Notes under the pieces: generated by a model
Told to the model about the DNA's origin: nothing
What the model saw: only the letters and a program-made list of their open reading frames with translations
The model's database searches: none
NCBI GenBank assembly: GCA_949152475.1
Contig: OX424564.1
Span: 23,434,165 to 23,498,164 of the forward strand
Length of the DNA: 64,000 nucleotides
Origin: Terebella lapidaria
Taxonomy: Eukaryota; Annelida; Polychaeta; Terebellida; Terebellidae
Reading direction: 5' to 3'
Position numbers and translations under genes: made by a program
Shown here: piece by piece, positions 34,699 through 46,699 of the stretch
Numbering within the stretch: position 1 is the stretch's first letter
Layout of the letters: each line of letters starts with the position of its first letter

Positions 34699-35875
34699 AT
34701 ATGTATATAATCCAATATAACTATTTACCAGGCCTAACTCGACCTAAAACTGCCTAAATGTGGCCCAGAAAATATATGTGTGTCCAAAATATGTGTTCCG
34801 CCTAACATTCTGTGTCCAATATCCTATATGTCATCCGCCTAACTTGGCCTAAAATATTTGTGTCCAAAATATTATCCGCCTATGCTGGCCTAAAGTAACC
34901 CGAATGTTTTTGGCTCCCATGTATATAACTGTAGCTCCAAGATGTATCTCCAGGCAATATGTAGCTCCAATTCAGTAAGTGTTGCTCCAGATCATATGTG
35001 TAGCTCCTATAGCCCTGCTGGTCGATCTCCTCTGCCAGGTGTTGCTCCTTGCCCCGCTGGGCTGCAGACTGAAAATTTCCCCTGGGAGCGCTGCTTAAAT
35101 AGACTGGCTCCAGAACCAGGTCACGGTAACCCAGATCGGGTTCAGGGGTCAATTATGCAATATTCTGGCTCAGATTGAGGCCAGAATTCCCAAAATGCCA
35201 GGCGTTAATAGCCTCTCCACTTCCGGTTTAGCCATGCTAGAATTGCTCACTGTAAAATCTAAATAACTAAAGAAATATGCCCTAACATCCCCTAAATTAT
35301 GTTTCCCCAATGAATTCCCACACCCTGCCCCGTAAATAAATGTATAGGTTGAGATAATTATGCCTCCCAGGCATTAAAATCACTCTCGAAGCGGCCGGCC
35401 AAAATGTAAACAAATCGACCGTCGCGCCCCCTGGCGAATGCAATAAAACCGCATGGGATACGGCCGGCAGCCGGCAAAACATAAACAAACTAAATCACGG
35501 GAAAAATTGTATAAACTGCATCAACTATGCTCAAATTAATGAGCCATCGTAATAAACTTGTGTTGATTTCTATCAACAACCAACCCCAAGTGTGGATATG
35601 ACTGCCCTCCCACGAAAATTGGTCAAATCTCAGGCAAAGTGCCTACCCCCAGAGACCTATTTGTCACACTACTCCCCGCCTGTAATTAAAAGTGTCCCCA
35701 CATAATTACAAGCAAAATGATATATGACATATAAACAAAACATGGAAATACACAAAACAATACATTCATACACAATAACATGCACATACAACACAAAATA
35801 TTCACACAAAACCGTCCAGAATGTCCAACAACAGGTGTCCACGACGACACCACTGAATCCTCGACGACGCGGAGC

Positions 35876-37183
35876 TCAACAGATATTCCCACGAAGAGAT
35901 GGCCCTCCGGGTTCGCAGCCATCCGTCCTCGCGATGCGCCGCCACTTGTCCCAGCCTGCTAGTCTAGCCACACGTCCTTCGGGTTCACCTGCAGCATCGA
36001 CCCCATCACACCAGGGTCGTTTACCCATCAGAGACCCCCCTGTCTGGTCGAACGTCGGCTTCAATGGTTGCAGTCGACTCCCCAGCCAACTCATCACCTG
36101 ACACATGACCCATAGCCGCCACAAGCTGAACAGTCCGACATCCTGCTCCATCGAAGGCTGGGGCTCTTGAGCCCTGTCTGGTGCCCGAGTCACCTCTTGG
36201 CAGCCATGGACGTCTGTGCTAGCCCCTCCATCAGACCAGTGATTGTGAGTCACTGCTCGTCCAGCTGCAGGCTCTTGCTCATCACCGGTTGGTCTCAGTT
36301 GGCTTTCACTGTCATCAGGTCTGGCTCCTTTACCTTTCAAGCACTCCGGAGTTACTGCATGATCAGCGGGTGGCACTGTTCGGCCGTCAGCATCATCCAT
36401 GCCTTCTCCAAGGCAGTGTTGCGAAGACTTTGCCTGTCCATCAGCATTCTCCAAAATGCTTCTGCTTCCGTGCTGGAGCCGTCTCCGCGTAGTCACGATA
36501 AGCCCATCGCCTGTTTCTGCCAGTTTGCAGCCTTTTGTGCACACCAAGTCTGCTCGGCCTTGGCTCACAAATGTCACTCCCTCTGACCGTCGAGTTGCAG
36601 TGTGGCTCCTGTCAATCCTAGGGTCAGTGACATCACACTCCAGAACAATGCACGACTCCTCTCCAGCACATTCAGTGCTAATATCACCGCCGACTGCATT
36701 GCCCCAACAAGCAGCCTCCAGATCCAGCTCATCAACCGGCGCTGTCTCCAACAGCCCGTCGGAAACCTTGCTGGCATCTGCCGAGGCGCCCATGTCAGCA
36801 TCAGTCACTGGAGTCTCCATTGTCGCTCCCTCTGTGCCCGTCCAGGCACACTCTAGGTCTCCACTGGTTCCACCCTCAGCCTTCCCAGAGCCACAAGCAC
36901 CACACATGGAAGCCACCGCTGTCCCAAACAGCTCCTTCCCAGCACCTATCCTGGGGTCCCTACTGACTGCCATGCCCTGACACGCAACTCCCAGACCCAG
37001 CCCCTCGACCGGCACTGTCTCCAACAGCCCTAGGTCGGTATCCCTGCTGGCATCTGCAGAAGTGCCCATGTTGGCATCAGTCATCCTGGACTTAACTGCT
37101 TCTCCTGCGTGGTCGTTGTTGCTCCTGGGAAGCTGGATTGACTCCCCAGTCTCTTGAGACCTCTCATTGATCTGGCCTGTCAC
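35876..37183 (-). CDS. Second open frame of the LTR fossil, unknown function
   Basis: A 435-codon frame directly follows gag, overlapping it by a few bases in another frame. It contains two copies of an acidic repeat (MTDANMGTSADAS and VTDADMGASADAS, each followed by a GLLETxPV motif). No protease DTG, reverse transcriptase or integrase motif is visible. It may be a gag extension or a replaced pol region. It belongs to the fossil LTR element, not the host. Confidence 0.5.
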   Translation of the reverse strand: MTGQINERSQETGESIQLPRSNNDHAGEAVKSRMTDANMGTSADASRDTDLGLLETVPVEGLGLGVACQGMAVSRDPRIGAGKELFGTAVASMCGACGSGKAEGGTSGDLECAWTGTEGATMETPVTDADMGASADASKVSDGLLETAPVDELDLEAACWGNAVGGDISTECAGEESCIVLECDVTDPRIDRSHTATRRSEGVTFVSQGRADLVCTKGCKLAETGDGLIVTTRRRLQHGSRSILENADGQAKSSQHCLGEGMDDADGRTVPPADHAVTPECLKGKGARPDDSESQLRPTGDEQEPAAGRAVTHNHWSDGGASTDVHGCQEVTRAPDRAQEPQPSMEQDVGLFSLWRLWVMCQVMSWLGSRLQPLKPTFDQTGGSLMGKRPWCDGVDAAGEPEGRVARLAGWDKWRRIARTDGCEPGGPSLRGNIC

Positions 37184-38739
37184 TGCTGATTGGGCTGCCC
37201 CATGGCCACTGGAGCGAGCCCTTGCCCATTTGGGTGGTCAGCAGATTTTGCCACCTGAATCCTGCCACCAACACGCGCTGTCGGGCAGTCACGCACCAAA
37301 TGGCCCTCCAGACCACAGCCATAGCAAGTTTTCCTGGCACCAAATTGTCTGTCCAGGTGGTGGTCATCTGATGACCATCCCTCAGACTGCCGTTGTCGCA
37401 GAGCTTCCAGGATTTCCTGCAAGACACCCATCATGCCCTGCTCCCCTTGAGTCTTGGCCTCCTCTTTGTGGCTCCTCTGTTCACCCCTCGACAGCCTCCG
37501 AGCACGTTCGCCATGTTGCTTATCAGAGGTCTCCTGTACTGTACGAGCATTCCTCCTTGACTGAAGGCCATCCCGGCACCAGGTCTCCATGTAGCTGACC
37601 ACCTCATAGACAGCCTCATCTATGTCCTTGGGGTCTTTTACATATTCGACCTGCCAGCTCGCTCTCTCATCCTGGAGCCCATCCAAGAACCTCCTCAATA
37701 GGTCCTCCTGGCGTGTCTGGCGATCTCTGGAAGGGTGGGCCTTGTCATACAGGTATTTGAGTTTGGCAGCATACTCCTCTACAGGTTCAGATGGCTTCTG
37801 AAAGCGGTTACTAAACCTAGCAGCAAATAACTTTGCTGTTTCAACCACCCTGAACCTGAGAGCCAGTTCACTCACGAGGGACTCATAGTCCATACGTGTT
37901 TCCCTGGACAGCTGCCCAAACACAAACTCCCCTGCCACACCTTCCAATTTCGACAACAGCTCCACATGTCGCTCCTCCTCGTTCCAGCCCAGCTCCTCAG
38001 TCACGTCCTGGAACCTATTGAACCAGACGGTCCATCGTTCCTTCCCGGTAAAACTGGTGAAACGAGGCCTTCTGGCAAACTGATGGACGGACCCACCACT
38101 CCTGTGTTGTTGGGGGTGTGTATTGCTGTCGCTCCTACCAGGCTGATCACCAGAACAGACTCCACTTGGGGGCCACTCTCTCTGGCACCTTCCCATAGCA
38201 ACAGGACCTCGGCCTACATTTCCCTCAACAATCTCCGCATTCACAGACCCTTGGTGGGACATATGCTTGACAGCCCGCTGCCTTGCATAGGGGTCACCAC
38301 CAAGATCCCTGCCACAATCTGCCAGATATGGCCTCTGCCTGGGAGCCATCTTTGGGCGCTTCCGCCGTGGTACTGCAGGCCTACCACCAGTTACACCACG
38401 CATGCCACACACCTCACTCTCCAGCACATCACCATAGAATGTTGCTCCTGCAGCATAGCCCGTCTGTCCATAGGTGCCACTGCCACTCACTGGTGGTACT
38501 GAATCCCCCATCTCTGGCAACAGGGGAGGCTGTTCAGGCACAGTCCCAGTGCCATGACCCCGTACATAGGAGGCAGGGCTAGCTGCATGGTCGCTCCACC
38601 ATCCATGTGGCTCCACTGTGTGTGCTGGTACCTTAGTCGCTCCGTCTCTCCATCTCCTGGAGCTGGTATGTGGAACACTGGCGACAAACAAGTTGTCCAA
38701 CACATATTGTGGCTCCCATGTACCATGGCGAGCCATCAC
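37180..38739 (-). CDS. Gag-like protein of the gypsy-type LTR fossil
   Basis: A 519-codon frame on the minus strand just downstream of the 5' LTR and primer-binding-type block. It has a gypsy-type capsid region (FTGKERWTVWFNRFQDVTEE ... EELLSKL-type helices ... FSNRFQKPSEPVEEYAAKL) and one CCHC zinc knuckle (CYGCGLEGHLVRDC) near the C-terminus, the usual order for Ty3/gypsy Gag. Its 5' part is repeated at 39755-40508 by the tandem duplication. Confidence 0.75.
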   Translation of the reverse strand: MMARHGTWEPQYVLDNLFVASVPHTSSRRWRDGATKVPAHTVEPHGWWSDHAASPASYVRGHGTGTVPEQPPLLPEMGDSVPPVSGSGTYGQTGYAAGATFYGDVLESEVCGMRGVTGGRPAVPRRKRPKMAPRQRPYLADCGRDLGGDPYARQRAVKHMSHQGSVNAEIVEGNVGRGPVAMGRCQREWPPSGVCSGDQPGRSDSNTHPQQHRSGGSVHQFARRPRFTSFTGKERWTVWFNRFQDVTEELGWNEEERHVELLSKLEGVAGEFVFGQLSRETRMDYESLVSELALRFRVVETAKLFAARFSNRFQKPSEPVEEYAAKLKYLYDKAHPSRDRQTRQEDLLRRFLDGLQDERASWQVEYVKDPKDIDEAVYEVVSYMETWCRDGLQSRRNARTVQETSDKQHGERARRLSRGEQRSHKEEAKTQGEQGMMGVLQEILEALRQRQSEGWSSDDHHLDRQFGARKTCYGCGLEGHLVRDCPTARVGGRIQVAKSADHPNGQGLAPVAMGQPNQQ

Positions 38740-39756
38740 CTATGCCTGATGCAAGACAGGAAACCCATAACGTGGAATCGCATCACAGGATGCTATTACC
38801 AATGAGGCAAAAGCATCCCACTTCTGACACCAGAATTGTAACGGTTAACCGAGCGAGCGTCTGTCTTCTCCTTCAAATCTTGCATCAGAGCCGCAGCGAG
38901 ATGATGACTCATACACACAACACCATGTACAGTCTTACATGCTTTATTTACACCATACATAAAATATATAAAGTTTCCAAATGACACAAAATATGTATAT
39001 AATCCAATATAACTATTTACCAGGCCTAACTCGACCTAAAACTGCCTAAATGTGGCCCAGAAAATATATGTGTGTCCAAAATATGTGTTCCGCCTAACAT
39101 TCTGTGTCCAATATCCTATATGTCATCCGCCTAACTTGGCCTAAAATATTTGTGTCCAAAATATTATCCGCCTATGCTGGCCTAAAATAACCCGAATGTT
39201 TGTGACTCCCATGTATATAACTGTAGCTCCAAGATGTATCTCCAGGCAATATGTAGCTCCAATTCAGTAAGTGTTGCTCCAGATCATATGTGTAGCTCCT
39301 ATAGCCCTGCTGGTCGATCTCCTCTGCCAGGTGTTGCTCCTTGCCCCGCTGGGCTGCAGACTGAAAATTTCCCCTGGGAGCGCTGCTTAAATAGACTGGC
39401 TCCAGAACCAGGTCACGGTAACCCAGATCGGGTTCAGGGGTCAATTATGCAATATTCTGGCTCAGATTGAGGCCAGAATTCCCAGAATGCCAGGCGTTAA
39501 TAGCCTCTCCACTTCCGGTTTAGCCATGCTAGAATTGCTCACTGTAAAATCTAAATAACTAAAGAAATATGCCCTAACATCCCCTAAATTATGTTTCCCC
39601 AATGAATTCCCACACCCTGCCCCGTAAATAAATGTATAGGTTGAGATAATTATGCCTCCCAGGCATTAAAATCACTCTCGAAGCGGCCGGCCAAAATGTA
39701 AACAAATCGACCGTCGCGCCCCCTGGCGAATGCAATAAAACCGCTATGCAAGGCAG
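37988..39756 (-). repeat. 1,769-bp tandem duplication of gag 5' part plus LTR, first unit
   Basis: This unit and the one starting at 39757 are almost identical at a constant offset of 1,769 bp. The junction near 39745 joins the LTR interior to gag sequence through a few extra bases. Confidence 0.9.
38837..39744 (-). repeat. Partial LTR at the duplication junction
   Basis: Matches the 5' LTR from its gag-side end as far as the AATAAAACCGC block, then stops where the duplication joins gag. Confidence 0.88.
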
Positions 39757-40605
39757 CCCAGCTCCTCAGTCACGTCCTGGAACCTATTGAACCAGACGGT
39801 CCATCGTTCCTTCCCGGTAAAACTGGTGAAACGAGGCCTTCTGGCAAACTGATGGACGGACCCACCACTCCTGTGTTGTTGGGGGTGTGTATTGCTGTCG
39901 CTCCTACCAGGCCGATCACCAGAACAGACTCCACTTGGGGGCCACTCTCTCTGGCACCTTCCCATAGCAACAGGACCTCGGCCTACATTTCCCTCAACAA
40001 TCTCCGCATTCACAGACCCTTGGTGGGACATATGCTTGACAGCCCGCTGCCTTGCATAGGGGTCACCACCAAGATCCCTGCCACAATCTGCCAGATATGG
40101 CCTCTGCCTGGGAGCCATCTTTGGGCGCTTCCGCCGTGGTACTGCAGGCCTACCACCAGTTACACCACGCATGCCACACACCTCACTCTCCAGCACATCA
40201 CCATAGAATGTTGCTCCTGCAGCATAGCCCGTCTGTCCATAGGTGCCACTGCCACTCACTGGTGGTACTGAATCCCCCATCTCTGGCAACAGGGGAGGCT
40301 GTTCAGGCACAGTCCCAGTGCCATGACCCCGTACATAGGAGGCAGGGCTAGCTGCATGGTCGCTCCACCATCCATGTGGCTCCACTGTGTGTGCTGGTAC
40401 CTTAGTCGCTCCGTCTCTCCATCTCCTGGAGCTGGTATGTGGAACACTGGCGACAAACAAGTTGTCCAACACATATTGTGGCTCCCATGTACCATGGCGA
40501 GCCATCACCTATGCCTGATGCAAGACAGGAAACCCATAACGTGGAATCGCATCACAGGATGCTATTACCAATGAGGCAAAAGCATCCCACTTCTGACACC
40601 AGAAT

Positions 40606-41729
40606 TATAACGGTTAACCGAGCGAGCGTCTGTCTTCTCCTTCAAATCTTGCATCAGAGCCGCAGCGAGATGATGACTCATACACACAACACCATGTACA
40701 GTCTTACATGCTTTATTTACACCAGACATAAAATATATAAAGTTTCCAAATGACACAAAATATGTATATAATCCAATATAACTATTTACCAGGCCTAACT
40801 CGACCTAAAACTGCCTAAATGTGGCCCAGAAAATATATGTGTGTCCAAAATATGTGTTCCGCCTAACATTCTGTGTCCAATATCCTATATGTCATCCGCC
40901 TAACTTGGCCTAAAATATTTGTGTCCAAAATATTATCCGCCTATGCTGGCCTAAAATAACCCGAATGTTTGTGACTCCCATGTATATAACTGTAGCTCCA
41001 AGATGTATCTCCAGGCAATATGTAGCTCCAATTCAGTAAGTGTTGCTCCAGATCATATGTGTAGCTCCTATAGCCCTGCTGGTCGATCTCCTCTGCCAGG
41101 TGTTGCTCCTTGCCCCGCTGGGCTGCAGACTGAAAATTTCCCCTGGGAGCGCTGCTTAAATAGACTGGCTCCAGAACCAGGTCACGGTAACCCAGATCGG
41201 GTTCAGGGGTCAATTATGCAATATTCTGGCTCAGATTGAGGCCAGAATTCCCAGAATGCCAGGCGTTAATAGCCTCTCCACTTCCGGTTTAGCCATGCTA
41301 GAATTGCTTACTGTAAAATCTAAATAACTAAAGAAATATGCCCTAACATCCCCTAAATTATGTTTCCCCAATGAATTCCCACACCCTGCCCCGTAAATAA
41401 ATGTATAGGTTGAGATAATTATGCCTCCCAGGCATTAAAATCACTCTCGAAGCGGCCGGCCAAAATGTAAACAAATCGACGGTCGCGCCCCCTGGCGAAT
41501 GCAATAAAACCGCATGGGATACGACCGGCAGCCGGCAAAACATAAACAAACTAAATCACGGGAAAAATTGTATAAACTGCATCAACTATGCTCAAATTAA
41601 TGAGCCATCGTAATAAACTTGTGTTGATTTCTATCAACAACCAACCCCAAGTGTGGATATGACTGCCCTCCCACGAAAATTGGTCAAATCTCAGGCAAAG
41701 TGCCTACCCCCAGAGACCTAATTGTCACA
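40606..41729 (-). repeat. 5' LTR, 1,124 bp
   Basis: The only LTR copy here that is both uninterrupted and full length. It is bordered by ATAT on the outer side and by the primer-binding-type block on the inner side. Confidence 0.85.
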
Positions 41730-41733
41730 ATAT

Positions 41734-42195
41734 GGACGAAAATACCAAAATGGTGATTCAGCAGAAAAGATTTAGGTTGAGGGCAAAGTTCACCAGAGTA
41801 AGACAAGTTTCTCTGGGGCCGCGGGTCCAAAAATAACGTCTGTTATCCTCTACAATGCACATTTCTCGAGATATGCTCAATGATTATTCAGCAAAAATGT
41901 TAGTAATGTGATGCGTCAATCCCAAAATCAACAGGGTTCTTCCCTAGTATGGACCTTTATGCAAACTTTCATATCCATTACCTAAAGAATTTCTTGAATG
42001 ATGACTTTGGAACAAAGTCGAATGGAGAAAATTTTATCCAAATCCATTCAGGCAGCATGACTTATTGATCGCAAACCCAAAACGATTGAAGGTAAAAAAA
42101 GTAACACAGACGAACAAAGGATGGGAAAAGGAATACAGGCAAAACCATAAAGATATATCTCGGGTTGAAATGTCCCACTAACGATCAATCATGTT
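41734..42195. other. Intergenic or 3' flank, nothing recognised
   Basis: No open frame or repeat structure. It may hold the 3' untranslated region of the minus-strand exon that follows. Confidence 0.35.
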
Positions 42196-42496
42196 TTAAT
42201 ACTCAACAAATCTCACTGCGAACAAATCTTTTGAAGAGACTTTGTCAGCTCCTACTTTCATTGTCTTTCCTGGGCTGTGAAGGAGCATATCGCTGGGCAC
42301 AGTAATCGTGCCAGATCCAACATTATATATCACTTTGGAAGGAGTGCACTGCACATCATCATCATCGTCAAAGTCAAAATGTAAAGACCTGTACTTGGTA
42401 AACCCATTCATCGTTGTGGCTTTTGATACAGTACTGAATTGTATTCTCGGCATCTTCATATTTGGCTTCGCAGTGGTAACAGCGATAATGGACATC
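42196..42496 (-). CDS. Probable terminal exon of an unknown host gene
   Basis: The minus strand shows a good 3' splice site (TTTTTACAG at 42497-42505) followed by about 100 open codons to a TAA. The peptide has an acidic run (FDFDDDDD) and a C-terminal KDLFAVRFVEY. ATTAAA overlaps the stop codon and could serve as a polyadenylation signal. No upstream exon was found before the window becomes repeat-rich, and I do not recognise the family. It could be a chance open stretch, but its length and splice context favour a real last exon. Confidence 0.4.
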
Positions 42497-42911
42497 CTGT
42501 AAAAATACATAACATTAATCAATTACACAAATGTGAGTTAATCCATTAAATTATAACATATTTACACGTGTTTTCATACACATGGACCGGAAAGAATCAT
42601 GGGCCCTGTTTAAAACGCCGGGAAAAATCCTGGACAGCCAGGTGTAAATCATGGGCTTTTGATAAAATTGGAAAACAGGCATTGCACAATGTATCTACAT
42701 CAGGATAAATTGTTCAGTGTTCACAGGTAAATGTTTATTTCAATGCATCGATCGAATAGACATAATGAATGAGTGATACATATTTACCATGCCTATAAAC
42801 CAGCGTGTTGTGTACCACCGGAAAGAATCACGGGCATCCCGGGGAAAATCAAGGGCAATTTCCGGTAAAAATCTCCTCACCCATGGACAAGCTCCGCCCC
42901 AGTGTTAAGGC

Positions 42912-43084
42912 GTTCAGTTCAGTTATGTTTTAGGTGCCAGATACCATAGACAGTCTCTGTTTTAACCCCCGATCGGGCTGCACTGGCGTGTGAGGTTTTC
43001 AGGCACAAGTGGCGCTGAGCGGACTTGAACCCACGACCTGTAGATCATGGACCGAGCGCTCCGCCACTGCACCATCCCGCCCCC
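42912..43084 (-). mobile_element. tRNA-derived SINE
   Basis: The minus strand starts with a tRNA-like head: GGGATGGTGCAGTGGCGGAG (A box) and GGGTTCAAGTCC (B box, 43021-43032), the internal RNA polymerase III promoter. A body of about 100 bp follows, ending in a short tandem tail (AACTGAACTGAA). The head folds only partly as a tRNA and is fused to the tail, so this is a SINE and not a working tRNA gene. Confidence 0.85.
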
Positions 43085-43093
43085 GATTTTGTA

Positions 43094-43168
43094 GCAAACA
43101 AACATACACCTTTGTGCCACCTGAGTAATTTGAGTTTCATATTAAACAAAAGGTGTATGTTTGTTTGC
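43094..43168. repeat. Hairpin with 22-bp arms
   Basis: GCAAACAAACATACACCTTT is repeated inverted after about 30 bp. It adjoins the head of the SINE and may be a very short MITE remnant. Confidence 0.75.
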
Positions 43169-43169
43169 C

Positions 43170-45390
43170 ACCGACCGGAAATCACACCATGACATCACGT
43201 GACGTACGGGCCTTATTGTTTGTGTGGGGAATACCGTTAATACTCAGCGGTTGGAAACTCTGTACTCAGGAGTGAGATGTAGTTGCGATTTTGAGTGTAT
43301 ACCACATTTAGAAAATAACAAGAGCCACTGAATTCTTCCTACGGCTCATCCCGTTTCGTCCCACACAAGGTCGTGTGAACGTATTGAGAGGGACATTTGA
43401 GCACAAAAATTTCGTCACAATTTTTTCAAACTTCGTCATTTTATGCATGAAGTAGTACGGGGATGGTAGGTGAAAAGAAATATATTTGACTAGTTTTCGA
43501 GTTAGGATAGCATTTTAAACATGTGCTTTATATCAATTTTAGAATGGGAGTGAATGGGAAAATGTAGATTTTGATAATTATTAATGCAATAGGAAAAAAT
43601 CCAGTCGTCAGATTTCACTCACTTCTTTATATGATTTACATCTTTGAAAAATACACATGCAGAGAAAATAATGAAATATAGGTCCCGAATTAATTTCTGA
43701 GATATTGACAAATTATTTATGGAAAATGAACCAATTAGCCCCATTTTGGCGGGAAATTTCTTGTGACCGCCAGGAATACGTCTTTACGTTTTTTCGCAAT
43801 CATGGTGAGTAATCGATGTCCCGGAGGAGGACGATATTGGAAACAGTGAATGTTCGCATTGATAGGACACTGAAGTCTCGTTCCACATGTGTCCAAAAAT
43901 TACGTATTCATGACGTAATTTTGTACTTCCGGGGACAAGGCTTGGCACGTGGTCACTTTTGCTGATTTAGATTGAAATATATTCAAAATTCTTTCTTGAA
44001 TGTAATGAAAGTACTCCGAATTATTTACTTACAAAATTTACACAAAATCAGGTGTATTTTTCAAACTGAAAATGCGCCATGTTCAAGTCGTGTTTGAGAG
44101 TGCATTTCTGAGGCATAAATCACACAAATATTTATGTGGTGTTAAACTTGAAATAGGACAAAATATGTCTCTCCACTTATGCAGTTCCTCGGAACACAAA
44201 AAGAAAGTATAAGTTCGGTCAATTTAAAGCTGCAAGTATGTCATAAATAGATAAACGACCATGTACAAAAAATTATGATAACGACCACGATCTTCCCCGA
44301 CGGATAAACCGAACGTAAAACCACAGAACCACGCGTTGTTTGTTTTGGTTTGCATGTGAGCGGGTCTATGCACTGGCGCGAGTCAGGCCGCCCACGACAG
44401 AGGCCAGAGACAGTTGGCTGTAACGGCGAAGTGGTATAAAGCCATTCCTGCAGTATGTGTCGATGATCATTTGACATGTTCCCCAAAGCACAGATATCAG
44501 AGAACACACAAACTGCAAAGTATAATTGCATAATATCCATACGTGCACACAATTACTCATATAATTAGGGCTACATATTTCCCTCCTAGCCGTAATGCAG
44601 ATATTATCTATTGGTGTGACGAATTTGTATGGTTTCCAATTATAATTCACGTGCATAGACATCTCCCGGTAATGTAGCCACATCCACAGAAAAGTTATCA
44701 TACATATTTGTACACAATATACAAACAGGCTGTGTGACCTGGTAAAATTTGTACTCATATGTTGTTGAGCAGTGCTCAGTCATTGTATGCTATATTACTA
44801 ACCTAGAGTACATGCCAATAAGTGCATACATGTAACATAGCATATACATGTACTATTGGACAGACTATCAAGGGTGACGCTACCAATGTTATATGATTAC
44901 AAAATATTCGGTCAGAGATGTAACCCATCTTTTTACACCCTACATTCAGCCAATATGTTATAAACGCTGAAATATAGGTATACACATAATGAAATGCATT
45001 ACATACGGACATCGAGGACGATGTGTATGCCTCCTTGGTCTATTGATTATGCCATACTCTAGGCCAGTTGCCTCCTCCTTTTATACGGCCAAAAATCCCC
45101 CTGGTCGGCCTAGACCAAAGGCACCTACTTACGTCACCAGTCAGCACGAAAGGTTCAAGGGATGTCTCAAAAGCTCGAAGGGATTGTACGGTATCTCTTT
45201 ATATAGCATACTCACAGCTTTAAAAGCCTTGGATTATTTTCTGCCGTAAAGATCGCGGCCCAAATGCCTAGAAACATGGATTATTCAAACTCTTCAAACA
45301 GCAGGAAATATTTGAGGAATAATACATTCATCGATCTGATATTGGTTGTAATGTGTCAATAATGGTAATATAAAATTCCGATGAATTTCC
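43170..45390. other. Intergenic, nothing recognised
   Basis: Open frames of 70-130 codons at 44241-44758 show no motif or splice context. No repeats were noticed. Confidence 0.35.
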
Positions 45391-45395
45391 ATTGA

Positions 45396-45719
45396 TTTAC
45401 GTTGATATTAGTTGGAACCGAACAATTACAACATTCACAATTTTTCAGAAATATTGCCGGGGAAGTTGTGTGTCGCCAAAATGACGAAATAACGCAAAAT
45501 AACGTGACGTTTTAAATCTCACTTCTGTGCCCTATTTCACGATAATAACAAAAAAATATCTACTTCTAAACGAATTTCCATGTAATTTTATTCAATAAAG
45601 TGGCTGAATTTTTGCATGAATTTCTGTTGATTTTCGTTGATATTAGTTGGAACCGAACAATTACAACATTCACATTTTTTCAGAAAAATTGGACAAATTC
45701 AATGTAAGAATCTATTGCC
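45396..45719. repeat. 233-bp tandem repeat flanking the satellite
   Basis: CGTTGATATTAGTTGGAACC occurs at about 45402 and 45635, with ATTACAACATTCACA after each. The segment between (CTCACTTCTGTGCCC ... GGCTGAATTTTTGCA) returns at 56700-56800 on the far side of the satellite, so these sequences belong to the same repeat locus. Confidence 0.75.
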
Positions 45720-46685
45720 ACCAATACCATGAATACAGCCAAATTTTGATGATTCCAATAACAAACGTATTATACAACATTTTGCAATAGAACCAAAGCC
45801 CAACCAAATACTTTATCAAAAGACACAATGGCGTCATCAGGGGCAGACAGTATGGTTATTGTAGTTGTTTCTACTGTACACCTGATGGAATTAGTATACA
45901 ACTGCCCAACAACCTATGAAAATAATTTAGAAATCTGCAACAAACCCCATGGAATAGATATATGACAAGTACATAAGTACCTAATCACAAACCAAAAGGC
46001 TACTGAATTGATGGTATCCTCGGGGACTTATTTAACGTCCACCAGCAGTGACACCGGCTCAGTGGTATGAATGTAAGTATCAATCTATTACCACAAATAC
46101 AGCCAAATTTTGATGATTCCAATAACAAACGTAAAATACATTTTGCAATAGAACCAAAGCCCAACCAAATACTTCATCAAAAGACACACTGGCGTCATCA
46201 GGGGCAGACAGTGTGGTGAATGTAGTTGTTTCCACTGTACACCTGATGGAATTAGTATACAACTGCCCAACAACCTATGAAAATAAATTAGAAATCTGAA
46301 ACAAACCCCATGGAATAGATATATGACAAGTACATAAGTACCTAATCACAAACCAAAAGGCTACTGAATTGATGGTATCCTCGGGGACTGATTTAACGTC
46401 CACCAGCAGTGACACCTGCTCAGTGGTATGAATGTAAGTATCAATCTATTACCACCAATACAGCCAAATTTTGATGCTTCCAATAACAAACATATAATAC
46501 AACATTTTGCAATAGAACCATAGCCCAACCAAATACTTTATCAAAAGACACACTGGCGTCATCAGGGGCAGACAGTGTGATTAATGTAGTTGTTTCTACT
46601 GTACACGTGATGGAATTAGTATACAACTGCCCAACAACCCATGAAAATAATTTAGAAATCTGCAACAAACCCCATGGAATAGATA
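45720..46685 (+). repeat. ~365-bp satellite, left part, about 2.6 units
   Basis: Units start at about 45720, 46081 and 46442 with CACCAATACAGCCAAATTTTG-type sequence. The third is cut at CATGGAATAGATA (46685) by the 9.3-kb LINE insertion and resumes at 55976 with TATGACAAGTACATAAG. The uninterrupted sequence is seen at 45953 and 46314. Confidence 0.92.
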
Positions 46686-46699
46686 TGGAATAGATTATA

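Larger units (their letters stand above)
33167..35668 (-). repeat. 3' LTR, interrupted by a nested LTR-like element
   Basis: Matches 40606-41729 on both sides of the nested insertion at 33317-34698. Confidence 0.85.
33167..41729 (-). mobile_element. Gypsy-type LTR retrotransposon fossil lacking pol, with internal tandem duplication
   Basis: Minus-strand element. Its 5' LTR is at 40606-41729 (TGTGAC...GTTAYA on the minus strand) and its 3' LTR at 33167-35668 holds a nested insertion. ATAT flanks both outer ends (33163-33166 and 41730-41733). A primer-binding-type block (TGGTGTCAGAAGTGGG) adjoins the LTR at 38818-38836 and a purine tract (GGCGGGGAG) adjoins the 3' LTR near 35675. The interior holds gag and a second open frame but no protease, reverse transcriptase or integrase, so it could only have moved with help. 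A 1,769-bp tandem duplication adds a third, partial LTR (38837-39744). LTRs are nearly identical by eye, so the insertion is young. Confidence 0.82.

Noticed and set aside
36167-36980. Plus-strand frames of 139 and 193 codons
   Set aside because: They are antisense to the minus-strand frames of the LTR fossil and reflect its composition.
42960-43080. tRNA gene on the minus strand
   Set aside because: A and B boxes are present, but the sequence runs into a body and a short tandem tail, as in a SINE; the cloverleaf is incomplete.
44241-44758. Minus-strand frames of 103 and 130 codons
   Set aside because: Hydrophobic, low-information peptides in AT-rich DNA with no family motif.
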